64,000 nucleotides of DNA, taken from the NCBI GenBank assembly GCA_018292915.2, contig JACVVK020000093.1:475001-539000 (forward strand), read 5' to 3'. A program made the translations under genes and the position numbers. Source of the stretch: Batillaria attramentaria. Lineage: Eukaryota; Mollusca; Gastropoda; Batillariidae. Shown one piece after another: positions 25,028 through 36,500 of the stretch; positions within the stretch are counted from its first letter, which is position 1, and every line of letters begins with the position of its first letter. Below the pieces are notes generated by a model. The model searched no databases and was not told the DNA's origin. It saw only the letters and a program-made list of their open reading frames with translations.

Positions 25028-27541
25028 CTACATCCCTGACAGGGTACATCATTTATGATCTACACTTTTGTGAAGTCCGAGGACTGTGGTGTCTGCATGA
25101 TAAAAACCTCTCAGTGGTGTACTCACAAAGTGTTCATATTGCGGATGGCTCGGCGAGACATTATCACATCGTGTAACGCTTTCTTGAAGGACCTGCACAA
25201 AAACATTTATAGGAAATATATTTGACTGCAGAGAGTCACAAACAAGCTTATTGCTGACAGTGACTATACGACAGAAACACCTGTGTGCTAAACTAACCAG
25301 AATTTCAGAATGCACTTGATAAACAAAAAGAAATCTGTAACTAGCAATGGACACTTGCAGTATCACATTTCCACTGAGCCATTGTGCATGATACGACAGA
25401 ATCTGACAGGTTTAAGTATTCTGGGACACTTTTTGTCCAATCATAATAATGCTTTATTTGGTAAGCGTGCAGGTTCCTCACCTTACCAATTCACTGTGGT
25501 CGACACGCTACAATTCACACACATCTCTCCTACTTGAATACTTTTGTAAACAACAACAAATGGTTTTGACTTTCCAGACTTTTTACACCAAAAGACCAGG
25601 TGGAAACAAACCTTATGGCCAAGTACATGGGGCGGATGGCAAACAGTGGGAACGTATGCACCTTGATCATGATGATCATAAAACAAATGTACAGCACCAC
25701 TCTTGTAAAACCTGTAAAAAACAAAAAGTTTTAAAAAAGACATTCACAAAACAAAAACAACAAAAAACACCCACGCTATTTACCATTAATATGTGGACTA
25801 TCAGGAAAAGAACAAAGTAACTTACTTCGTTACAAGTACAAAATTTTTATAAAATGCTGCAAGTACTAAATAATGACAGAATTTTACCTTGAAATAACCG
25901 TAAAAACTGGCAATGTAAGTCAATAAAACAGATGCTAACACACACACAGAGTATCTCCAACATGACCTTATGATATTACGTGCATACACACAAAAAATTG
26001 CTACACCTTTCTGCAAAAGAATTGAGCAGGAATGACCTACCCATAAACAGCTCTGTGTACAGGAGATACACAGCTTTGTTGTCCCATGGGTTTTCATTTT
26101 GTAGGTCGATGGTATGCAAGACATACTTGATAAACGTCATGGCAACTACAGTTAGCAGGATGGCATACTGAAATGGAAGGGGAAAAAAAATTAAATGATT
26201 TTAACTCTTTTTTTTTTTTTAAAAAGAAACTGTTTCAGAGGCATATTACAATATAATTTTCATTGTGCAGTCTTCACATCTGCATTTCCAAATCATCACA
26301 AATTCTGCACAGATACACATGAAACGTTTGAAGTCAATTTATTTTAAGTCTATCTATGCTATATTAGCATATATATCATTATGTAACTGTAGTCACATTC
26401 ATGAGTAATAATAATAATACTTATAAGGCGCCCGTCTCTGCAGGACAGACTCAGAGCGCACACACCCACACACACACCCACGCACGCACACACGCACCCA
26501 CACACAACTCAGACACACATGAGCATGGACAGAGGGTCCCAGTTATCTATGGAAAGCTCGACGGAACAGGTGTGTTCCGAGTTGTGATTTAAAGGCTGAC
26601 AGTGTGGGGACATGACAGAGGGCAGAAGGCAGCGAGTTCCAGATTGTCGGAACATTGATTACATCAGATTGTCGCAACACTGATTACATCAGATTGTCGC
26701 AACATTGATTACATCAGATTGTCGCAACATTGATTACATCAGATTGTCGGAACATTGATTACATCAGATTGTCGCAACATTGATTACATCAGATTGTCGC
26801 AACATTGATTACATCAGATTGTCGGAACATTGATTACATCAGATTGAGTACATCTGGAAGCTTTGTAAATTACCTCAAAACCAAACACCAGCTGCACTGT
26901 AGGCCCCTTGAGCAGAGTAGAGTAGTAGGCGTGATTCACAAAGTACATGTCCAGCAAACCAAGGAAGATTAGCAGGGCTGGAAGCAAGCAGCAGTAAAGA
27001 TTGGTTATTCCATATATAACAATAAGAATAACTTTATTAATCCTCTCAGGGAAATTTATGGTGTACAGCTCTTGACACAAGAACAGAATCTCCATGTAAA
27101 AAACATCAACCATGCACCCATACGCACTCTTCACTCATACACCCATCATTATATACTCATGGCAGTACATGTAATACTGTAAATGATTAAGAACATTTCT
27201 TAAGAACTGAATTTCATGATTAAGAACAGAACTATAATTCAAAAACATAACACTACTTCAGTTCATCAGACAAACAAACAAACAAAACAATACATTTAAA
27301 AATGTTGCATGAAGTAACCTGCAAAGAGTAACTTTAGACATAAGGCAATTCTGCAGAAAATTTCCTTGCACTTTGCTGGGCACATTTCTGTGCACATGCA
27401 CTGATGCAGTGTGCCTTATTATGCACATATATAGGTGTTGTTTACATACAGATTTCAGGATCTGACGCAGAGATTTTGAGAGGGTTCAAATGACCCTTGG
27501 TTTTGAAAGATGTAAGGAACACTGACATGCTTGCTCGCTCA

Positions 27542-27605
<64 letters not shown>

Positions 27606-30600
27606 CACACACACAATTGTGACTGTACTGCATGCACAATACTTACACCAAACTCTCACATGAAACAGGAAAGATATCACAGGACTTCTTTCCATCTGAA
27701 AATATAAAAAAGACTGTTAATTTTGCATGTTTATATTCATGTTTTGCAGTACTTCATAGCAGGACTTAAAAAAATATTGATATGTGTACAATATGTATGT
27801 TTATGTATGTACAACATTCCAACACTTTTTAAAATTTTCCTCATGAAAAGGCAGAAAAAACAACAGCAAACACATAAATATGGAGGAAGTTAGTTAGTTA
27901 TTTAGGGCTTAACGCCGCGCAAGCAACAAGGGCTAATTCGCGGCTAATAAATAAATATGGAGGAAACTGACGTAGGGGCCAAAACAAGTGAATGCCTGAT
28001 ACTTATAAACTGTCCTGCTTGTGCCACATTTTCTTCCTTTTTTCTTTGTTTTTAAACCTCAATGGTGGAACAGCAGAAAAACAAAAAAAATGGCAGAAAC
28101 TGGCTTAGAGGTGGTGAAATTCCGCCAAGCAGCGGAAAAAAATGCTTGTAAGACAGCACGCACCTGCCCTTGCAGCAAATAAGAGAGACTGATCGGTGAC
28201 AACTGGACAGTAAACCGGCTAAGCAACCGAAACTGCTGCACCGTGGAAATCCTGCCATGAACAGCTCTTAGACTGTTTTATTTTTTGTTGGAAATAACTT
28301 TGGTTCATTTTCAAACTTAAGACTACAAATACATGTGACACACTTACGAAGTCCACTCTATCCTCTGCAAGCCAATGAAAGCACTTGAGGAACAAAAGAA
28401 GAGTGAACAGAGCCACAAAACGAGGACTGAAGTCGTCTCGGAATACTGTAAATGCCAGGCACGTCTCTGTTACTGCATACCATGACCTTTCTATCAGGTG
28501 CTGAAACATGAAAAAGAACATGGATATATACTGGATACGTGACAGAGTGCAAAGATGTCCGTGAAAAAAAAAGTAAAAACGGTAAAAACAAAGTGAGATG
28601 ATGACTACAAGAGTGATGATCTGTTTAAAATACAACTGACAAAGTTACACCTACAGGCATACTAACACCATGCTCTGCTCATGCAGGAGGAAGTGCAAGA
28701 ATTACAGTTTACACATGTGACTGTGATGTACCACTTTGTCTGAATTCAGTCCAACCAAGCAAAACGAGCTTTTATACTATGGATAATTTGAGCCCTGCCA
28801 TTAATTTACAGTGTTCCCGATTATGCACTGCTGTGTGTATAATTTGTATGCACAAAACTGTCAAATTGACACACAAACTTGAGAACAGCGCGTCACATGG
28901 GACGCACGGTTTTGGTCTCGCCGTGACAAACAGTATTTTTCCAGGTCTCTTGCGGAAACCCAATGTACAAAAAGCGACTGATCTGTAACTAGCGGCGTAC
29001 ACTTGCGGCATCGTATTTCCGCTTGTGCGTTAACAGACAGAATCTGATGTAGGGACCTTCCAAATTTACAAAATAGAAAATAACATGCAGAGAGGGTCCC
29101 AAGGACCCTTGTATTTTCGCCTCACAGGGAACACTGCATTGGTGCGCCAACATCCACCTGTGATCTGCTGATACTTGTAAGTTACAATTTTCAGTTTAAA
29201 TTTCACAAAAGCTCTCTATTTACACTTACAGGATGGAAGTACTACAAATCCAATTAATTAGAGAGATTGTAATGCAGATGTGGATTTATGGATTCTCATA
29301 TGACAACAGATTTGTCCGACACTAAGTGTAGGTTGTCAATAGCTACAAAACAAACAAGCATTCGAATAATTTATAAGCACGTTTTGGCAAATTTCCAAGC
29401 ACAGTGGTATTTACGTCCCTGTGTTACTAGTAGCAACATCAGAAAGAGCACACTGTATACTGTAAATGGTCTAGGTGCAAGCTGTACTTCCACTCTAGAC
29501 TGCTGCTGTCAACAGCAAGCAGATCAATGCACTGACAGTGATACTGAGCTTTGGTGGTACGCTGTAAATGGTCTAGGTGCAAGCTGTACTTCCACTCTAG
29601 ACTGCTGCTGTCAACAGCAAGCAGATCAATGCACTGACAGTGATACTGAGCTCTGGTGGTACGGTGTAAATGGTCTAGGTGCAAGCTGTACTTCCACTCT
29701 AGACTGCTGCTGTCAACAGCAAGCAGATCAATGCACTGACAGTGATACTGAGCTTTTTTCCTCTTTTTTTTTTGGCATCTTTTTTTTCACAAGTAGTATA
29801 GATCTGCAGCAGCACTGCATGCGAAGCTGGCAGGCAGCTGCAGTCAAGTGGTAAGGAAAAAAAAAATTGCAGGATCAGTCAGCAAAGCATCAATTCTAGT
29901 TTATACCTCCATTTCTGCAGCACGGAGCTGGCCGAAAAAGATTTTGCGCAACAGCTTCCCCATCAAGATGACAAAGACAAATGCTTGGATGTATATAACC
30001 TGCAACAAATGGAATATAAGGAATCTGAATCAGTTCACTAGAAGTAGAACATCATGGTTATGCTGGCGTTACCAGTCATAAACACTGGCACTGTTTATTA
30101 TGTATCTCCTGAAAGGATATAGTTGAAGGTGAATATTGTTACCTCAACTGAACACCAGGGTAAACTATTCAGGCCATAGATCTATAATTGCAATTGTGAC
30201 AAAATGTGATATTAACACGGAGTGATACGAACTGAAGGCTGGATTTTCTGTTTTGTCTCGTGGCAAGCACTGTCTGGCACCAAAACAGGTGGCTAGCATT
30301 TGAACGACTTTCATGGTTCAATCCCTCTGTGTATGTTTGTTGCACTGCACACGCTAACATCAGCAGTGCGGGCAAGAGTGAGCGTACCACCAAAATGGCT
30401 GCTTCGTCACATTCTCTATAATGACCTTTCCCCTCTCAGGTCAATGCCTCCCACCCCAATCCCAGGTCCTGCATCATTGTAAAAGCACAGATAATGTATA
30501 TCATTGACAGGGTCCATACAGGTTCACAGTCTCAAAAATTCATGACTTTTCCATGACCTTTAGAGGCCAACTACCTGTTTTCCATGACAACTTCGTCGCC

Positions 30601-31686
30601 CTCTGTCACACTGACACACATGAGGGCAGAAATTATGTGCTTATCCAAGTTATTGCAGTCAGCAACACCAATGTTTAGAGTTAGTCATTAGCCTTATAGC
30701 CTTATTGGTATTTTGGGCAATCAGTCCAGTGAGTAATCACCAAGCTGACCGTTTCACTTTTGGGCTCAAAATGGCTTTTATAAAATTCTGAAATTCCATG
30801 ACTTTTCATGACTCTTGAGATAATTTCATGACTTTCCAGGCCAGGAAAAGCTATTTCCAAATTCCATGACTTTTCCAGGATTCCATGACCTGTATGGACC
30901 CTGCATTAAAATGGAAACGAAGGTCTTTGATGATGTCGATTTACATGTAAATTAAGATGTCACTGTCAGTGCTGAAAGGTGCTGAGGAATTTGGCACAAG
31001 GTGTCACATTGTCATCTTATTCCAAAATGGCAACTTCAGTTTGCAGGCAGCCGGAATACTCTGCCCTGCATGCTACTGGAATAAAGCTGCACTTTCTGAT
31101 CGTGAAGTATATAAATCACAGCAGACTGATTAAAAATGTTCTACTGTTCTGTAATGGAGAACAACATTTAGAATGGCTTAGCGTGGTGGAATTCCGCCGT
31201 GATTTTTTTGGGCCCCACCGGCTCAAGTACAAAAGGACCGCCTGGCGAAAAAGGCACCACTGGCTTGGTCCACTAGTTGGGTTCATTTTTAAGTCAGCTC
31301 TGTGTGTGTGAGTGAATAAGACAGCAAAATGATGGTGATGACGAGGTGCTGACGATGATGCTCATGTCTTCGTGTGCTAGCATTGATTCCTCTGCTGACA
31401 GAAGTATGCCCATGGCGCTTCATGCGGATTCCATGATTCAATCATCGACACAGACAAACGTTGTCTGACTCCCTATCCCAAGCCAAACATTGCCGTCACA
31501 GTTTGCGCTACGTGTCCTTAGTCTTCTTACCACAACAGAACAAATCATCAAACTTACAGCCATGCTGGGGTTCGATTTCGTGATGTAAACCACAGATGGA
31601 TAGAACTGTTTCTTCTGATAATATGCATTTCCAATGACTGCAGCAGTTAGGGCAAAGCTAAGCCCTGAGAGCATCAAGGACCGCAT
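20729..31686 (-). CDS. SYVN1: E3 ubiquitin-protein ligase synoviolin / HRD1
   Basis: ER-membrane RING ligase that ubiquitinates misfolded proteins in ER-associated degradation, working with SEL1L and derlins. Exons in gene order: 31686-31558, 29999-29907, 28500-28348, 27695-27647, 26977-26874, 26167-26041, 25711-25612, 25192-25127, 24621-24338, 23734-23627, 23027-22887, 22347-22170, 21695-21460, 20901-20729. All are GT-AG and in phase; 646 aa (human about 617). About six hydrophobic segments occupy residues 1-240, including the hallmarks RSWYAVTETCLAF and VQLVFGFE. The RING-H2 ligands are C290, C293, C306, H308, H311, C314, C325 and C328. A Pro/Ala/Gln/Thr-rich cytosolic tail follows, then a conserved SEEELR...YNQV helix pair and a basic RRRRLQ motif near the C-terminus. 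The start at 31686 aligns with the vertebrate start; an in-frame ATG at 31725 would add 13 residues. Introns hold MITEs, minisatellites, SINEs and LINE tails. It is head-to-head with SPATA7. Confidence 0.97.
21228..21396 (-). mobile_element. SINE family 1, divergent
   Basis: 'agcctaatgtccttttcaactac...atggggcaacgaggacaaacgccagcacaaatgtt...gatttgaacccacaacctgagcac' with a degraded head. SYVN1 last intron. Confidence 0.5.
24708..24886 (-). mobile_element. SINE family 1
   Basis: 'agggtgggtgagtgtttggggagtttagcatcc...gacggggcaacaagaaaaagag' through 'cattgaaagtccaacgctctactatgcagctacccctgctcccc'. SYVN1 intron upstream of the RING exon. Confidence 0.6.
26408..26650 (-). mobile_element. LINE 3' end with (TAA)n tail
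   Basis: The reverse strand encodes TIWNSLPSALCHVPTLSAFK and THLFRRAFHR, the characteristic LINE ORF2 C-terminus. It is followed by 'ggcgccttataagtattattatt'. Invaded by CA-rich repeats. SYVN1 intron 5. Confidence 0.6.
26640..26850. repeat. 25-bp minisatellite, about 8 copies
   Basis: Unit 'gattgtcgSaacattgattacatca' (S = G or C) in near-perfect tandem. It begins inside the LINE C-terminal coding remnant ('ccagattgtcggaac'), so it probably grew from it. SYVN1 intron 5. Confidence 0.85.
27005..27130 (-). repeat. Retroposon 3' tail
   Basis: 'aataagaataactttattaatcctctcagggaaattta' resembles a widespread LINE/SINE tail. A similar sequence occurs on + at 12060-12095 ('gaatttcccgaaagggataataaagt'). 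Confidence 0.35.
29461..29755. repeat. 102-bp minisatellite, about 2.9 copies
   Basis: Starts at 29461, 29563 and 29665; units are nearly identical. As 102 is a multiple of three, one frame stays open and encodes a Cys-rich 34-residue repeat. It lies in SYVN1 intron 2 and has no homology I recognise. Confidence 0.85.
30508..30903. mobile_element. MITE with CAGGGTCCATACAGGT termini
   Basis: CAGGGTCCATACAGGT and ACCTGTATGGACCCTG are perfect 16-bp TIRs. The subterminal regions repeat 'ccatgacttttcc' many times in both orientations, as in hAT-type transposase-binding arrays. 396 bp, in SYVN1 intron 1. Confidence 0.6.
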
Positions 31687-31739
31687 TTTGGTAGCAAGCC
31701 GGCTGGTGTTTGACGAGTCAACCAAAATGGCGCTACCCT

Positions 31740-31825
31740 CTGTTTACGTCAGAAAGAGGTCAACGGTTAAAAATAGACAACGAAACCTCTCGTGTCTCGC
31801 CCTCATTGGTGTAGTGACGTCAAGG
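31740..31825 (-). promoter_or_regulatory. SYVN1: SYVN1 promoter-proximal ERSE-like and CRE-like sites
   Basis: On the SYVN1 strand, 31809-31791 reads CCAAT, nine bases, then ACACG. This is one mismatch from the ER stress response element CCAAT-N9-CCACG bound by NF-Y plus ATF6/XBP1. A perfect TGACGTCA palindrome lies at 31815-31822 and TGACGTAA at about 31744-31751. All are within about 140 bp upstream of the ATG. SYVN1/HRD1 is a known unfolded-protein-response target in mammals; function here is inferred. Confidence 0.45.
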
Positions 31826-32040
31826 CATGTGCGAGGGAATCCCTCCAGGAAAATGTAGGTCACAGGAATACCCGACCTGTGAAAATATTATTACAAACAA
31901 GCAAAGACAAAACTCACACAAACAAATAAACAAAGCATGTGGTCTTATCTCATTTGCTTTTCTTCCGGTGTGCTGTCAAAAGTGCAAGAAAAAATTAATA
32001 AAATAAAAAACTGACAAGGGAGATAATCTCTCGAGAAAAG

Positions 32041-32110
32041 GTGGCGCTGACATCAGTTGGTAGCAACCGTAATGGCGGCGGTTTCTGCGAGTCCAGACTG
32101 GATCTACCGG
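32041..32110 (+). promoter_or_regulatory. SPATA7: Probable SPATA7 promoter / first-exon region
   Basis: GTTGGTAGCAAC at 32056-32067 resembles an RFX X-box (imperfect inverted half-sites). GTAATGGCGGC at about 32069-32079 resembles a YY1/initiator box. The coding ATG is at 33281, just after a polypyrimidine-CAG acceptor at 33267, so an upstream non-coding first exon is likely in this area. No transcription start is visible directly. Confidence 0.25.
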
Positions 32111-32493
32111 ATCTGAATTTGTCGTTTCCAGGCGTAATTACCTTGCATCTGGTTTTATCTCACAAAGGCATGAAGCATTCAAGGTACTTCTAACTTCAGC
32201 TTTGGTTCATAATCATAGGAGTTTCTAAAGTTTCAGATGAAACGAGCAGCGCAATCCTTTGAAAAAATGTTGTCTCAGAAAATATTGACTGCAGCAGTGG
32301 CCCAGAACACGTACACTATTCTTTTTCTTGGACGAATATATATCCGATTATTCCAATGCTGATTTGATCCATGCAAATGTGCTCTTGACTGAGATATTGG
32401 TTGTGGCACCCTCTTCTTCCTTGACTGTGGGTGTACATTCATGCACAAACCTGTAATAATTCCAATGTTTGGTTTTTTTGGATAGCAGCGGCC

Positions 32494-32887
32494 CGGTCCT
32501 ACTAATTACCGAAAACAACGAAACGACCGAAAACAACTCTTAATACGGATAGAACGCGGTTCAAACATAGAAATAACAACACACAAACATGATTAAAGGT
32601 GGAAAAAAGTAGCCTTAAAAAAAGCTAAAAGGAAAAAAAAGGTGATATTGCAGAAAATAACCAGACCGGACCAGAGTTGCTTCCCTTGGGAGACACGTTC
32701 ATTTCGTCATGTTCTCTTGGAGTGAATAAGTACTTTTTTCCTTTAAACTAGTTTAAGGCCTCTTTTTCACCTTTAATCATGTTTGTGTGTTGTTATTTCT
32801 ATGTTTTAACTGCGTTCTACGCGTATTAAGAGTTGTTTTCGGTTGTTTTCGGTCGTTTTCGGTTGTTTTCGGTAATTAGTAGGACCC
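32494..32887. mobile_element. Long-TIR foldback MITE (Mutator-like), copy 1
   Basis: 9-bp duplication GCAGCGGCC at 32485-32493 and 32888-32896. The same roughly 100-bp TIRs as the copy at 46253, with an extra GGTTGTTTTC/GAAAACAACGAAACGACC repeat in the arms. The unique centre is inverted relative to the other copy. Lies between the SYVN1 and SPATA7 start codons. Confidence 0.7.
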
Positions 32888-33280
32888 GCAGCGGCCCATT
32901 ACCCGCTTGTATCACCTGCTTGTAGTTGTACCACCCACCCACACAAACAGTGAAGTTGTGTGTAACAGAATTTTGCATGGTATGTTGATGAGAGTCAAGC
33001 AAATGCATCAAAGGAAAAAACCGCTCTCTGTGTGCTTGATGTCACAATCTGAAAATCAGTATGTGTACAATATGGGGTTTTTTTGGTTGATTTTTTGTGA
33101 GGTTGCAGTAGGACCTACAGTCATGTGCCTAGCCAAGTATGTTCACATTCAGAAATTTATAGTTTTGTGCCATGAAAATCATGTATTTTGTATGTATGTA
33201 GGAGATTTTTTTGCATTACAGTTTCACCACTATCTAGGGGTTTGTTTTGTTTTGTGTCTTTTTTCAGCTGATTAGTCATA

Positions 33281-33463
33281 ATGGCAGCTTCCTTGAGAGG
33301 ACAGCTTGGGGTGAAGAGCAGTGGTATGTATGCATCACTTTAGGAAAAGTAGGATCTCTTCTGTTACCGTTTACATGCATATTTTTGTCCATGTGTAAAT
33401 TAAGATCTGTCTGTCTCTGTGCATGTGTAAGACCTCTTTGTCTCTTTCTCTAGCTCTCTTTGA

Positions 33464-33514
<51 letters not shown>

Positions 33515-36500
33515 CCCAAGGTTCTTCTGGGAATAACCTTGCTTTTGGTTTACAGCTTTGTCACCCACATCAAGCAAGTACACAAGCCAGCTGCTGGTGC
33601 TGGATCACATGACCAACCACTACCGCAAGCTGAGCAAAGCCAAGCGTACGTTTTGCATTCCTGTATTGTTGTTATAGTCTTAGGAGATCTTCACACTAGT
33701 GTGTCTACTCATGCTTTTTACCATTGCCCAATGTTGGTTTGTTGGTAGAGCTTATATAATGTGCATACTGGGTGCTGATCAGATTAGACATAGCAACATT
33801 GTGAACTTGTAACAAAATCGGTTTTTCAAACTGATAACTATATGTATATGAGTATATGTAACTGAAATACCTGAATGCATAAAAATATGTATACATTTTT
33901 GTGCAGTTCAGTTTAATCAGACTTAATCTCTTATCTTACTTATGAATATCTTTTGCAGCTGCTATCGATAATGCGCCCCCAAAGTCAATGCAGTCCAGCC
34001 AGAAAAGTAAGCATTACTTATAATTATTTTGGCTGCATTGGTATAGTTTGCACCCTTGTGCCGTTCGCACCTCTTGTACATGCACTACGGCCGTCTAAAC
34101 AACATAGCCATTCCACCATTCCCGGAAGGTAACCCCAACTCTAAACCTAATACCAGATCTAACCTTAAACCAAACTAAGCAGGTGAAGTATGCTAAATGA
34201 GCATGGCTGCGTTGGGATAGTACGCCTGATGATATGACCCAAGGGTGCAAACTATACGAACTGGGAGTTATTTTGTACAGAAGTGGTGTTCAGAACTGCT
34301 GTTGCAATGGTGATACATGTATTACGAATTTTTCGTATTTTACAAGTTTTACAGCTGCAGTTTTTTTCTATCAGAAGTAAACGGATGTGTTTTTATTTTG
34401 TTCTGTATTGCAGTGCGTGACAGGAGAAGACGAAAGGATATTGAAAAATATGGCTCTCGGCCATCTTCTAGCATGTCATATCGTCCAACATCAAGAGAAG
34501 AAGACATTTATGATGAGACTCAATGGGTATGTTTTATGCTGCAGAGTGGTTGTGTTTTCTTTTGCTCCTTAGTTTTGTGGGGCATGCTGCAGTCCCTGAT
34601 CTGCAGCGTACACCTTTTTAATGTGAGGGTTTGTCTTTGCATGTGTCTTTGCCAGACCTTCACTTTAAGCTCATCGATTGTTTTGCACATTTGAATATTT
34701 GCAAGCACACCATTGATTTCCTTTACATCCGTGATGCTCACATGCTAAACACAGTTTTCCATTCCCACTCGCATATTGACATCTGTACTGGATGAGACAC
34801 TAGGTTGCTGGCTTGATTGCTGATTACCTTTACATTTCTTTTCAGGATGAACCTGAAGATGAGGAGGAGAGGCAAGTGAGGGACATTATGCGGACTACAC
34901 TGCGAGTGCCCCTCAAAGCCACACATCCCCATGACAGCACTCAGGCCACGGCTGGATCAAGATCTGAGCAACAACTTGGGTACACAGTTAGACCCCAGTC
35001 AGCCACCATGCGAGGCACAGTCCAGGCAGTCAGGGGTGCCAGTTACCTTAGTCGTACACGTCCAATGTCTGCCCGTTCCACGACCTCTCTGGCCAGCAAC
35101 ACATCGCAGGTGTCCCGCAACTCCAACCCTTTGAAGGCCACGTATGATGGCGACATTCTGGACAAGCATGCCTATGTCTTTAAAGAACCCCAGAAGCCGT
35201 TCACCCCTCGCACACTGAAGAGTAACCGTGAGTCGAGCCTGAAAAGATACAAGTACTACACACCTCCCAAGAAATCCCAGGTGACGTACGAAGATGAAGC
35301 GAACACTGAAGCAAAACGTGAATTCAGGGAAGCCCCGCAGGCTCGGCCCAGGCGAAAAAACAGAGGGGATGACGTAGACCTCGGCGCAACAGACACGCTC
35401 ACAGAGACAAAACTGATGGAGATGAGCTTGCGTAGCCATGACCCTCGGCATCCCGGTGGAGATGGGAACGATGTACCTCGGCTTGACATCTCCATGGACA
35501 AGGACCACATGAACTGGATTCAGGAGCAGGCTTCCAAAGCACAGATACGGGCCCGCAATGGTGTTGGCAAGCATGAGTCAGATTCCCACAACCATGACGG
35601 TGGCGATATGCTGGAACAGACCGGCACACTTAACAACACCGACACTCTGCGGTTCACACGCAAAGGCTCCAGTGCCAAGTAACATCCTCTTGCTGTTTGA
35701 CTGTGTGCTTGTGTTGTGGTTACCAAGAGATGATCACTGCTATTCCGTTAACCATAATCAAGTTCATTGAACATTTGATACGTTAGTCAAGTATTGCATA
35801 GATCATGTTGTTAGGAGGGATCCTGTAGAAATGACGTTGGTTAATTGTCAAACAGGGGCATTGCATGATAATTGCTGAGGTCTTGATACAGCATGAATTA
35901 TAAAGGGTTTGCATGAAATTGAGTGTGACTGATCACTGACAATGAAAAATAAAAAAAAGTGCAAGAGCATCTGTCCTGTTTTAAGAAGATCACCCCCCCC
36001 CCACCCCCCTTTCCCAACTCACCCCATCTCTTACCTCTCTTCATATGTCAGAGCAGCTTGCATGGTTTCCAGTTTTCTATTTCCCTTGATCTAGACGACA
36101 TACATCTTAACAAATCTCTCTTCCAGTGGTCTCACATTAACGCTTAGGCACACAAAGAGATAATTATTTTCATTAACCTGTCTTCCAGAACAAAAATCAA
36201 ACCTTTGACCACACTTGCCTATAATCCAAATCCAATTGATGAGTCATGTAAACGTTTTGCACCAGTGCCTCTTTCTGATTGCATCCCCATTTTACTTCAC
36301 ATCTTTTTGTTTTATTATTGATTACATGTAATGTAGGTGTTTTAGAGTAAAAGAGGTAGTCAAGTGACGAGTCTTAAACATTTTATTTGGGTTTTGTATG
36401 TCCCTGCATCAAAGCAGTTTTGTTTAATCAAAAACCAAGGCCATTATGGTTTTTTCTGAAATAGTTTATTTATTAACACCATATGTGCATTTCCTGTATA

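Noticed and set aside
26640..26850. CRISPR-like array
   Set aside because: The 25-bp repeats are contiguous with no spacers, in a eukaryotic intron.
31687..31725. Upstream in-frame ATG of SYVN1 at 31725
   Set aside because: It would add 13 residues not seen in the family; the ATG at 31686 aligns with the known N-terminus and its first membrane helix.
32072..32116. ATGGCGGCGG... as the SPATA7 start
   Set aside because: It meets a stop after about 14 codons and cannot join the first conserved exon in frame as seen; more likely leader or promoter sequence.
34846..35682. SPATA7 ending at the TAA at 35680 as the main protein
   Set aside because: The TAA overlaps a usable donor, and downstream exons (38890 onward) restore the frame and encode the conserved SPATA7 C-terminal block. 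Kept only as a possible isoform.
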